A stretch of 64,000 nt of DNA from Brassica napus (Eukaryota > Streptophyta > Magnoliopsida > Brassicales > Brassicaceae), in assembly GCF_020379485.1 (NCBI RefSeq), contig NC_063448.1, forward strand, positions 44,773,218 through 44,837,217, written 5' to 3'. The position numbers were made by a program, and so were the translations under genes. Shown in pieces: positions 22,440 through 32,279 of this stretch; position 1 is the stretch's first letter; every line of letters begins with the position of its first letter. The notes below the pieces were generated by a model. That model had not been told where the DNA came from. It made no database searches and saw only the letters and a list, made by a program, of their open reading frames with translations.

Positions 22440-24440
22440 AGCCTTAAGAACACCATTTTAAACAACAAATCTTCATGCAGCAACATTATCTCCTCCAGCT
22501 AAGAAGCTTAACTGTTGAAACTTCCCCTTCTTCCCAACATATAACACTTTTAATGTGCTGAGCACCAAAATTTTTGTGGATCACTATCTTTCATAGAAGA
22601 AGTTTGAAGCATATCTCCACTGTTCTTGTAAAAGAATTTCTCGTCTTTCAGAAAAACCTCAGAAGCTTGCCTTTCCATATACACAAAGCATAATTATGTC
22701 AACAAAAAGAAATAGATACTAACCGGACCAAGGTACTTAATTAATGCTGAAGTTTCAGCCGAGACACTTCTTCACAATTTTTACTTCTTTCTCCTTGCCA
22801 ATATCAGTTAAACACACATCTAAGTTTATTTTTGATTGGCACAAACCTTTTGACATAAATGGGGGAAAAGGAGCCTGTGAGAAGTAATTACCAGTAGAAG
22901 GTCTCTACTCAGGAAGTGGAGCAACTTATAGTAAAAATGAAGGTTATGTCCATACCGATGTCAAAGGTCACAAACCTTTACCAACCTCATCTGCTCTTGT
23001 CCAAGCTCGAGATCTCACCTGGAATTCACGGTTTCATGTTTCTCGATATCAAAGAATGATATATAACTTCTTTTTACCTCACCAAAGTCTAAGAGTTTCT
23101 GCCTGTGATTGAAACAAAGGGGATTTATCATACAACATAAGATCACGACAACACAATAACAGCAGAAGTTTTGAAATCAAAACACTAACAGGTAACAGCT
23201 TTGCTCCACGAGCACTGCACATCCTGCGAGCTTTCACCTGGTACCAAATATTTTGTAAAATTTATGTAACTTAATAGCAGCTTCGTGTTTGGGGTTCCTC
23301 AGATCAAGAACTGAAATTTATCTAAAAATCCCAACAATGTGTAACTCAGAGCGAGATCATTCTCTCCGGTTGCATCCATTTGAAGGGAATGGATTTCTCA
23401 ACAACCATTTTACCACAAAATCCCAAGATCTCTTAACCAGGAGTCTAGAGCAGCCTCCACGTCATATCCAACATATCGCACAATACAATAGTGAGATTCT
23501 GACCTGAAGTGAAACATCAAGAATTTGTTATGTCTGACTCATACATGTTTGTATATATATACAGAAACCCAAAAAAATCATGAAAATAAAATACAAACAG
23601 AGAAAGAAGCGCATTTCACACACAACTTCTGAACAATAGATTCAGCCAAAGAACAAAGATTGAAAAAAAAAAATCAGAACTTCTCAAATCTAGAAAAACA
23701 GAGCAACTCACTGAGAAGACTTAGTCGTAGTCAAGATGAATAAGTACCTTGAATATACCACCAGAAATGTATTTACAACTGCATTTTCCCTTTTGTTGAG
23801 CAAGCTGCGAAAACAGAGGGAGAGAGAGTGATGAAAGATGGCAAAAAAGAGACTGGATAACACTATATATAAGCAGAGCAAAGTTGAAAAACTTGAGTCA
23901 ATGAAATAATTAATTTAGTTTTAGGGACCTCTATGTACGTAGCTCTGGTTTCCATGTGGGGTAAATGGAGTCTGTCAGACCCTTGTGGCTGCAGATGCAT
24001 CTTTCCAATACAAATCTGGACAATTCTCTAAATAACATGCCACATCGATCACATAGCTGAAAGGAAAAAATATTTTGAATGGACAATGAAATCATTAGGG
24101 AAGTAGTAGAAGCTAAGTTGCTGGAATTAATAAAAAAAGAAGGAATCTGATGAAGTGCAGAGATGAATATATGAAAGGCATGCGTGTTGGTTCATGCCAA
24201 ACTCAAAAATCAGCATCACCACACACAGCCAAATAAAATTAACATCACCGTGCATCCGACACGAAACAAAATATGAATACTTTATGTTACAAATCACTCT
24301 TAGGGCCAACTTCTTTGAGGGATTAACCATACCTGCTGAGAAACGATTTCCGAAGACTGATCCAGAAGGAGTTTGCTCGACATACTCGTACTTTGCTGAG
24401 ATCGACTGAAGCAAGCCACATTCAGTGGATCTTAATTTCC
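22440..24440 (-). pseudogene. Gene-like sequence carried by the Helitron, unidentified
   Basis: The minus strand contains pieces that look like decayed exons. An open stretch near 24414-24350 (ISAKYEYVEQTPSGSVFG) is followed by a GT donor. A short stretch near 23804-23748 (LAQQKGKCSCKYISGG) lies between AG and GT. A piece near 22860-22760 reads PPFMSKGLCQSKINLDVC, and one near 22680-22560 reads MERQASEVFLKDEKFFYKNS. Joining the first two across the apparent splice gives an early stop. I do not recognise the parent protein. It may be captured host gene fragments, common in Helitrons, or a non-coding transcript. Confidence 0.25.
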
Positions 24441-24751
24441 GGCGGAGATTGATAGGGTTTTTTCATCGCTAGATATAGAGAGAGCGAGAAAGAGGAGTCG
24501 AAGAGGATTCATGGGTGAAGTTAATGGGAAAAAAATAGAATATAAACTGTTAAGAATGAGAAATCGGAAAGGTCATCAAAAAGAAAAACAATATCGTCGG
24601 TTGGCTACATTGAAGAACGCTGACATGGCACAATACAATAGTGTGATTGGTCTGAATTTCTTGGCTATATTGTGCTTTTAGTATTGTGATATGTAACCTC
24701 TGGAGTGGTGTTTGAGTGAGAAGTTAGGTTTAAGAAGATTGTAGAAACCTA

Positions 24752-25286
24752 ATCTCCATCAACTTTGGTATGGATACTTGTGCACCAAGAAAGATGATAT
24801 GATGAAGATGGGATTGTTGTGTTGTTGATTATTCGAACTCTTCTCTTTCATCTCAAGAAGCTTTTTTTTCTTTCTTATGAACTCTACAGGGTTGAACATT
24901 TGTAGCTGAATCCTCCAAACCAAAAAAACTTGAATTTATAAAAAAAAAAATTGACTGAACTTTTATAAAATGTTTGAATCGATCATGTAGGAAAATACTC
25001 GAATATCCAAAATAATAATGCTTCAAGATATTATTCTTATTTGTTAATTACTCCAAAATAATATTCTAAACTTAAATAATGAATAATATAATTATTTAAT
25101 TTTATATTAGTTTTGATACAAAATATAAAAAAATGTGAAACTAAAATATTATTAACTGAATTTGAAATGAATCATCTTATATAGACACTAGGTCAGGTAT
25201 AAATTGTTCTATAGAGGCTAAATCGAAAACATTGGTTCCAAACTCAAAACATTCATGCCTAATTTTCAGAAACAGAGTTGGCGCGT
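24752..25286. other. Intergenic upstream of MEF20
   Basis: AT-rich. Apart from the tail of the VRN1 flanking repeat at its left edge, I see no gene or repeat. It must contain the MEF20 promoter. Confidence 0.4.
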
Positions 25287-26690
25287 ATGAGCTCTGTTTT
25301 CCCTGGACCAAGATTCTTGTCTTTGTTGCACAAGAACTCGAAAACCCTAGTTCAGGCTAAGCAAATCCATGCTCAACTCGTGATTCACGGATGCCAAGAC
25401 AATTCTCTCGTCGGCAAACTCATAGGCCATTACTGTTCGAAGCAATCTACAGAAAGCTCCAAGCTTGCTCATTCACTAGTGTTCCCTCGTTTTAGTCATC
25501 CTGACAAGTTTCTATTCAACACATTGCTTAAATGCAGCAACCCAGAAGACTCTATACGGATCTTCACCAACTGGGTATCAAAAAGTTCGTTGCTTTATCT
25601 CAACGAGCGCACGTTCGTCTTCCTCCTCGGCGCTTGCGCCAGGTCGGCTTCTTCGTCGCGTGTCGGGAGGATCGTTCACGGGCTGGTGATAAAGCTTGGG
25701 TTTCTCTATAAATCTGAGTTGATTGGAACCACTTTGCTCCATTTCTATGCCAAGCATGGGGATATACGGTATGCTCGGAAAGTGTTCGATGAAATGCCTG
25801 AGAGAACTTCAGTTACATGGAACGCAATGATCGGAGGGTACTGTTCGCATAAGGACAAAGGGAATCACAGTGCGAGAAAAGGGATGATTCTGTTCCGGAG
25901 ATTCTCCTACTTTGGTGATGGAGTTAGTAGACCTACTGATACAACCATGGTTTGTGTTCTTTCAGCCATCTCTCAGATGGGTTTGCTCGAAGTTGGTGCT
26001 CTTGTTCATGGATACATAGAGAAACTTGGTTTCACGCCCGAAGTTGATGTCTTTATCGGTACTGGACTTGTTGACATGTACTCCAAATGCGGCTGCTTAA
26101 ACAGTGCTATCTCTGTGTTCGAGCTAATGAGAGCGAAGAATGTCTTGACATGGACCTCAATGGCGACGGGGCTAGCTCTCAACGGAAGGGGGAACGAAAC
26201 ACCGAGTCTTCTAAACCGAATGGCGGAGTCTGGTATCAAACCAAACGTAGTATCTTTCACTAGTTTGCTTTCGGCTTACCGTCATAACGGTCTTGTTCAA
26301 GAAGGACTGGAGTTGTTTCAGAGCATGAGGGCAAGGTTTGGTGTGACTCCGATTATTCAACACTACGGATGCATAGTAGATCTTCTCGGCAAAGCAGGGC
26401 GGTTACAAGAAGCGTATGAGTTTGTGTTGGCTATGCCTATCAAACCCGACGCTATCATGTTGAGAAGTCTCTGCAATGCCTGCAGCATCTATGGAGAGAC
26501 TGTGATGGGTGAAGAGATCGGAAAAGCTCTTATCAAGATGGAACTAGAGGAGAAGGGTGATGAAAGCGAAGATTATGTTGCTTTGTCTAATGTGTTAGCT
26601 TCTAAAGGGAAATGGGTAGAGGTAGAGAAGCTGAGGGATGAGATGAAAGCAAGAAGGATCAAAACAAGACCTGGTTACAGCTTTGTTTAG
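25287..26690 (+). CDS. MEF20: PPR protein MEF20, mitochondrial RNA editing factor
   Basis: A single exon of 467 codons plus stop, matching from memory Arabidopsis At3g18970 (MEF20) almost throughout. It has PLS-type pentatricopeptide repeats, e.g. ARKVFDEMPERTSVTWNAMIGGY, VDMYSKCGCLNSAISVFELM and VVSFTSLLSAYRHNGLVQEG. It ends in an E-type tail (RRIKTRPGYSFV) with no DYW domain. Such proteins bind mitochondrial transcripts one base per repeat and direct C-to-U editing, borrowing a deaminase in trans; MEF20 has been linked to rps4 editing. The codon where Arabidopsis starts (MARMS) is TTG at 25278 here, so translation should begin at the next ATG, 25287. It is convergent with the B3 gene, whose stop is 85 bp away. 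Confidence 0.92.
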   Translation: MSSVFPGPRFLSLLHKNSKTLVQAKQIHAQLVIHGCQDNSLVGKLIGHYCSKQSTESSKLAHSLVFPRFSHPDKFLFNTLLKCSNPEDSIRIFTNWVSKSSLLYLNERTFVFLLGACARSASSSRVGRIVHGLVIKLGFLYKSELIGTTLLHFYAKHGDIRYARKVFDEMPERTSVTWNAMIGGYCSHKDKGNHSARKGMILFRRFSYFGDGVSRPTDTTMVCVLSAISQMGLLEVGALVHGYIEKLGFTPEVDVFIGTGLVDMYSKCGCLNSAISVFELMRAKNVLTWTSMATGLALNGRGNETPSLLNRMAESGIKPNVVSFTSLLSAYRHNGLVQEGLELFQSMRARFGVTPIIQHYGCIVDLLGKAGRLQEAYEFVLAMPIKPDAIMLRSLCNACSIYGETVMGEEIGKALIKMELEEKGDESEDYVALSNVLASKGKWVEVEKLRDEMKARRIKTRPGYSFV

Positions 26691-26775
26691 ATCAGAAACT
26701 AATTCGCAGTTCAAGTTTCATTAAGTAGAATATTTTACATTACACAACAGAAACACATGCAAGGTCTCTGTTCTG

Positions 26776-27715
26776 TTAGAAGAACTGTTGTCCTCTGAAG
26801 ACTCTCTTGCCTTCTTCTTCCTCAAGCAGTTTGATTGAATTGATCTCATCAACATCTGCACAAACATAATGAAATTCAGATCCTTAATCTTCATACTCAC
26901 AAGGACAAGGTCTGTTCTTACCATTTAGAATCTTATCAAACTCATCGTCTCTTGGTCTCTTCTTGGGGTTTGTACCACCACCCTGATCATTTCTTCTTGT
27001 ACCTTGAGTTCCAAGAAACCCTTCGTCTGTAACGTCCATCACCTCATCGTCGCTGTCACTGATATGAACTGCATCCAGTGGATAGTCGATCTCGCAAGCC
27101 GAAACATTGAAGATCATTACACTGAAAGTTGAGTTTCCTTTGTAGTCGAAGAAGAGAAAATGGCCTTCGCTGATGGAATGAGCCTCTGCAAACTCACTCC
27201 AACCGCCCTGTAACCAAATCTCTTCACCTATCCGTTTAAGCTTTATGGAACGCCTGAATCCCACAGGAGTCTCCAATGTAACGAATTCAGAGAGTGTTGA
27301 CCCTTGTAGTATCACAAATCTTGGTGGAATCATCTGTTCAGACAAGAAGTAAGAAAATGTTAGATCTTGGGTTCTCTACAGTGTCTTAAGAACAATCTGT
27401 AAATTTTAGCATCCCTTTTAGATCTCTAATCCAAGAAAATACAAAGTAATGGAGTATTGTCTAGCAAATCTGCTGATATAATCCCAATAAGTGTAAAGAA
27501 ACAAAGAATTGAACCAACAACAACACATGCAGGGTGTTTTTTTTCCAAGTGAAACTCTGATCTACAAGTGTTATATCTATTACCAGCATGTTTCTCTTCA
27601 CTGTTGAGGGTAAAACCACCTTGAAGAACTTCTTGACCGAAGAATCTGGCTCCGGTTGTGGCCGTCGGTGAGAGGCTGTTGTGACTCTGGCCTTCGTTTG
27701 CCGTGTAGTAACCAT
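26776..27715 (-). CDS. REM-type B3 DNA-binding protein (At3g18960-like)
   Basis: Exons 27715-27584, 27333-26922 and 26855-26776 (minus strand) join in frame to 207 codons plus stop. One B3 domain spans about residues 27-120. It starts [17 protein letters not shown], continues after intron 1 with [11 protein letters not shown], then [20 protein letters not shown] and [20 protein letters not shown]. An acidic region ([12 protein letters not shown]), a basic [10 protein letters not shown] segment (possible nuclear localisation) and an acidic tail (KLLEEEEGK) follow. Reading through the second donor would also end soon (CPCEYED), but the spliced form keeps frame to TAA at 26776. It is a likely nuclear DNA-binding protein of the VRN1/REM family; targets are unknown. 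A hAT element starts 61 bp upstream of the ATG. Confidence 0.88.
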
Positions 27716-27776
27716 TTTTCCTCCCTTTTTTTCTTTAACTTTCCCGAAGAGTGAACCAGAGTGGAGAGTTAAAAGC

Positions 27777-28642
27777 CAATGTTTTTAAACCCGAGCCGGA
27801 CACTGAACCGGACGACTTACTGGGTTACTGAGTCACTGGATCGACCGCAGATGAACCACAGGTTGATAAATAAATTAATTTTATTATATAATAATATACC
27901 AGCTATGTAAATAAAAATATAGAAATTAAATTTTAATATTTTCTAAATATTTTTTAAAACATAAAATAATAGTTTGGATATGTATATATTTTATGTTTAA
28001 AAACATTTAAAAAATACTTAACTTTAGTTTTTATATTTTTATTTTCATTTGACATACAAAATATCAAAAAATAGTTTAGACTATTTAAAATTTTTTCTAA
28101 CAAAGTAAGAGTTATGACATCTAAAAAAATCAAGACATTAAATTTATAAATATTTAAATGTCTAAATGAATAATAAATTAAACTCAAATACAAAATAAAC
28201 CAAAAGTAAAAGATTATTGTAATAAATTGTCAATAACAGAAATAAACTAACACCAAATCGCATCAACTAATTTTGGTTCTCTCTACCATCGTTCATTTCA
28301 TTTTCTTCAGGCGGCATAGTGAAATCTTCGCCAAAATCTAAAAATCACAAATATAAAACTTAAAAATAAAACCTAACTTTTTTTTTTGTCAGCATCTAAG
28401 TTCTCAATTAAAAACTTAGAATATAAGACATAATCTAAAAACATGACTAAAAACTAAAAAAAAAAAAGTTATTTATTGGTTCAACCGTGGTTCAACCGGT
28501 ATCGGGTTCCGGATTTACTGAATTTTTACGGGTTTTTGTGGGTTTCTAAATATTGGATTTTTCACAAAAACCCAACCGAATTTTTCTGGGCCACCGGGTT
28601 TATCGGTTTAATCGCGGATGCGGGTCGGGTTTCAAAACACTG
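27777..28642. mobile_element. Non-autonomous hAT element at the B3 gene promoter
   Basis: The ends are CAATGTTTTTAAACCCGA (left) and TCGGGTTTCAAAACACTG (right), a good inverted repeat. The flanks GTTAAAAGC (27768-27776) and GTTAAAGC (28643-28650) are a target duplication with one A inserted or deleted. The subterminal regions carry words such as GGTTCAACCGG and CGGGTCGGGT; the middle is AT-rich and non-coding. The element lies only 61 bp upstream of the B3 start codon. Confidence 0.75.
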
Positions 28643-28832
28643 GTTAAAGCCAATAAAGAGAGAAACCGAAAAGGACTGAAGTTATTTGTCGTGATGTTGT
28701 GATATTATGTATCTGACAAGTGACAAGACAATCTACTTTAATTTTTCTAGTTTCCCAAGACTCTCATAAAAGTTTTCACCATTCAAAAAGAAGTCTTGAT
28801 TAGGTAAAAGATTATTAAAGTTACCAGAGTAA

Positions 28833-29420
28833 GGTATGACAAAAACACCAAAAAATCAAAGATAACCCTTGTTACGATTTGGAAAAGGCATTCAACACAA
28901 ACATAGAAATATGATTTTAAAAAGAAAAATTTTCTTTGCTTTTTTTCGAGATTACTAATTTAAAAAAATTTCACTGTATATATCAATGTTCTAAAATTTG
29001 GTAGACAGTGAGTGGTCAAGCATGTTTAGACAGACGCGTAGGCCTATTTTTAGAACATTGGTATATATGTTCATTGCATTTACTTTAACTTTGCCATCAG
29101 CGTAATCATAATTCATAAGTAAGGTATAAAACACAAAAAATCAGAGATAACCTTGTTATAATTTGGAAAACGCATTTACATTGATACAAATATGATTCTT
29201 GAAAGAAAAAATTTCTTTACTTAATTTTGACATTATTAATTTAAAATTTTCAATATATGTATCAATGTTCTAAAAATCGCTAGGCGAAAAATCGCTAGGC
29301 GGTGGTTAGGCGTTTTATAGAGGATTATTGTTTAGATGGCGCCTAGGCCAATTTTTAGAATACTGGTATACATGTTCATTGCATTTACTTTAACCTTGTC
29401 AATTTGTCATCAGCATAATC
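28833..29420 (+). repeat. Diverged tandem duplication, each copy with a small MITE
   Basis: Unit 1 (about 28833-29120) and unit 2 (about 29121-29420) share AAGGTAT..AAACAC, AGATAACC.TTGTTA, ATTTGGAAAA.GCATT and TGTTCATTGCATTTACTTTAA. Within each is a short inverted-repeat element starting near CAATGTTCTAAAA and ending near TTTTTAGAA..TGGTATA (28987-29063 and 29264-29368). The second copy keeps the CGCTAGGCG motifs of a MITE family also seen at 39.1-40.8 kb. The units lie just downstream of the MRS2-3 gene. Confidence 0.7.
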
Positions 29421-29506
29421 AAGAGATAAATCAAGGAAGCCTAATTACAACAATATGTATTAAACATGTGGCAATGGGTTTTTACTACACAAGTGAGAAA
29501 GAGTGA

Positions 29507-31177
29507 TTATGAGCCAAGCAGCTTCTTCCACCATGCGTAACCAAGGGTGAGCAAGAATAGCACAACGCAAACCGCAGTAACACTCGAGAGAAAGTAACCA
29601 AACACATCATCCATTTTATACAATGGACACGGTATGTTCATTCCGAACAAGCTTACCAACAATGTGTTTGCAGTTATAGCAAACGAGGCTATGGTCAGCG
29701 TCAGTTGCAGTTGGATCATTTCGTTACGTTGATTATCAAGTTGTATGTTCACGTAGTCTTCTGTGTCGTCAATGTACTCCCTCACCGTAAAAATCCTGTT
29801 TCGCATCCCCTCTAGTTGCATGAAGTACGCCTCCAGCAACATCTCTAGATCCTCCACGTCGTCGCCCTTCGTAGTACTCGTCACCATACTGGAACTTCTG
29901 TTTGATGTGGCCCGACTGAGAAGATTTGATGCGGTCTCACCAAGTTCTGCTTCGGATTGCTGGTTCTGTTGGATCCATTTCCTTGTTAAGTACAAGTCTG
30001 CCATGTCTTCGTTGTCATCTAACAAGTGTTCGATTTCATCTCTCACCTGCATCAATTGCAGAAGAAAAGTTCTCACATCAGAAATAAAAAAATGAATTAA
30101 GTAATATCCAAAAGACTTACCGTTAATTAATTTTAAGTTAGAAGTTCAAAAAATTTAATATGGTATCAGAACGAACCCATACTCTACCCATTCATTAATC
30201 CTACCCGAAAAATGACATGATGATCCTATCAACCCAATAAAAGAAAACTAAATTCCATGGAAATAGCTAAAAATAACATTATCTCGGAGAGGTACGATGG
30301 ATTTTGCTTTGAAGTTTTAGGCTCTCCTCCATCACAACAAACATTATATAGAATCATGACGAAATGATCAAACCTAACCTTTTGTACACGGGCTAGCAAC
30401 CTGGTGAGATTACTTTTCAAGCTTCGAACGTATTCAAGATTCTCAGTGCTGACATTCTTGGTTAGTTCATCAAGAACAGGCCAAGCTTCTGTCTCAAGTG
30501 CATCAACGCTCGTATCAAGAAGCGAGCAGACGACCTCCAGCGCAATCTCGAGAACCTGGAACTCAAAAGGAAGCTCACTCTGCAAACCCTCTCCAGCTTC
30601 TTGATCAAGAAGAGAAGAGGATTGCACAACGTTTCCAGAAGCATTAGTAATCTGAGGAAACTGTAGCTTGAGTCGTTCAACGAATGGAAGAACTTCAGGA
30701 CGGAGAGGATCCAAGAGCAGCACTTCTTCAGCGGTAACTATTAGCTTTATGACTTCTAAGTTCACAACAATTGCTTTCTCCCTCGCTGCACAGAGCCAAA
30801 GATACATACATGTATTAGCTTCTATATCAAGAATGGGTTATACTTTCTCTCTAATACACTATACCAAGAATGTTAGAAGAGTGAGAGAAGACAGGTCCAA
30901 GAATCCTGAGATCTCTAGGGGGGACAGAAGCACGTTTGATGATTGTACTCTTGTCGCATTCCACTACTTCCATAGCTCCAGTCCGATCAAACCTCATCCA
31001 CAACCTCGCTCCTCCAGCTTTCTTCTTCGCCTTCGCAACAACCGCAGCTGGAGTCATCGGCGTAGGAGGCGGTGAAGACGAGATGAGGCTACTCTCTGCT
31101 TCATCCTTAGCCGCAGTGCGCTTCTTACGGTGGCGGATGCTGGAAAGACGGCGGAACGACAACTTGCCTTCTCCCAT
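29507..31177 (-). CDS. MRS2-3: CorA/MRS2-type Mg2+ transporter (MRS2-3/MGT4-like)
   Basis: Exons 31177-30865, 30785-30379 and 30046-29507 (minus strand) join in frame to 419 codons plus stop. The N-terminus ([19 protein letters not shown]) and core ([40 protein letters not shown]) match recalled Arabidopsis MRS2-3 (At3g19640). The C-terminus has two membrane segments (about [19 protein letters not shown] and [20 protein letters not shown]). The signature GMN motif lies between them (SLFGMNIP), and the end is KKLLGS. CorA-type proteins form pentameric Mg2+ channels. The copy seems some 60 residues shorter than the Arabidopsis protein, mostly in linkers. It interrupts an otherwise collinear gene order. 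Intron 2 contains a Copia-like TATCAGAAC motif at about 30160. Confidence 0.9.
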
Positions 31178-31445
31178 TGCGATTGATTATTTGTACCTAT
31201 CGGCGCAGAGCTCAGAGATCTTGCCGCTTCTTGGCTTTGTCAAGTTCCGACAGATCGTTTCTCTACCGTAAACGCTAGTGAGGAACAGTGTTGGTAGTTT
31301 TGTATTATTGTAGTGGTTCAAAAAAATATCCAAAGATCAGGCCAACGAATTAAAAAGAGATATGTTTTGGGTTTTGGTTCTAAAAAGATACGATGAGCTG
31401 GCTTTATTCACAAAAAGGTCCAAAAGAGTGTATGAAAAAAATAGT

Positions 31446-31530
31446 TCCGACCTGCCGGAATCGAACCAGCGACCTAAAGATTATCCGCATCTACTACAGT
31501 CTTCCGCTCTACCAACTGAGCTAAGGTCGG
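31446..31530 (-). tRNA. tRNA-Tyr(GTA) with intron, copy 1
   Basis: On the minus strand the acceptor stem CCGACCT pairs with AGGTCGG before discriminator A (no CCA encoded). The D arm is TAGCTCAGTTGGTAGAGC, the anticodon stem-loop begins GAAGACTGTAG (anticodon GTA), and the T arm is CTGGTTCGATTCCGGCAG. About 12 nt extra after the anticodon form the intron expected in plant nuclear tRNA-Tyr genes. Total 85 bp. Splicing of this intron is required for function. Confidence 0.93.
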
Positions 31531-31763
31531 CTACGTTTAACGTATTAACGTAATCATGTATATTTAAATGTTATACTAGTTCTAGTTGGAGTGTAAAATC
31601 ATTTTTATTCTTAACTCGTGATCGTGTTTACAAATTATTCCAAATTACTCGTGATCAGGCCAACGAATTAAAAAGAGATATGTTTTGGGTTTTGGTTCTA
31701 AAAAGATACGATGAGCTGGCTTTATTCACAAAAAGGTCCAAAAGAGTGTATGAAAAAAATAGT

Positions 31764-31848
31764 TCCGACCTGCCGGAATCGAACCAGCGACCTAAAGATT
31801 ATCCGCATCTACTACAGTCTTCCGCTCTACCAACTGAGCTAAGGTCGG
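31764..31848 (-). tRNA. tRNA-Tyr(GTA) with intron, copy 2
   Basis: Identical to copy 1 as far as I can see, offset by exactly 318 bp. Both should be expressed if the internal A and B boxes suffice; a T-rich stretch follows the 3' end on the minus strand in each. Confidence 0.93.
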
Positions 31849-32279
31849 CTACGTTTAACGTATTAACGTAATCATGTATATTTAAATGTTATACTAGTTC
31901 TAGTTGGAGTGTAAAATCATTTTTATTCTTAACTCGTGATCGTGTTTACAAATTATTCCATCCATGTATTTTAATATGATACACGGAGCATGTAGATCCC
32001 TAAGGTTTAAATGACATTAATACTGAAATAGAAAAGTGTAGTTTATGATTAATCTAAAAGACCATTCATAGTCTACCATATGACGATATGAAAATATATA
32101 GTAGTCCAATTTATGGGCTTATTATTCCTTCTTAATTAATTTGAAGTCAAATGGACAAGAACCTAGTGGAGCTTTGCCTAACTACATCGGAGAAGCATAA
32201 CTAACATCTCATCGTTTGTAAACTGCAAGCTTCATTTTCTTCTTTGGCTTTAGGAAAGCACATACTAGGTTTTATGCTA

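Larger units (their letters stand above)
20430..24689 (-). mobile_element. 4.26-kb non-autonomous Helitron inside a tandem repeat copy
   Basis: On the minus strand the element begins A|TCACAATACTAAAAGC at 24689 and ends GGGCAAAGATCCTAG|T at 20430. Joining the flanks (ATCATAA | TATGTAACC) recreates the sequence in the neighbouring repeat copy at 20206-20220 (ATCATAATATGCAACC). That gives an internal empty-site control with exact A/T insertion and no target duplication, as expected of a Helitron. The interior holds telomere-like repeats (21.1-21.9 kb) and gene-like sequence on the minus strand (22.4-24.4 kb). No helicase is seen. A second Helitron-like 5' end (ATCTATTATACTAAAATTG, plus strand, 22388) may mark a nested element. 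Confidence 0.8.
31335..31961 (+). repeat. 318-bp tandem duplication with tRNA-Tyr
   Basis: Unit 1 is 31335-31652 and unit 2 is 31653 to about 31961. The period is 318 bp and I found no difference between the copies over the shared part, so the duplication is recent. Each unit holds one complete tRNA-Tyr gene with about 100 bp of flank on each side. Open frames antisense to the tRNAs (31362-31553, 31680-31871) are a by-product. Confidence 0.9.

Noticed and set aside
23410..23505. Possible exon reading SESHYCIVRYVGYDVEA on the minus strand
   Set aside because: The first part (ACTATTGTATTGTGC) repeats the Helitron 5' subterminal sequence at about 24625-24650, so it is transposon sequence and not a SAWADEE-like domain.
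31362..31871. Two identical 63-codon frames
   Set aside because: They run antisense across the tRNA-Tyr genes and are identical only because of the 318-bp duplication.
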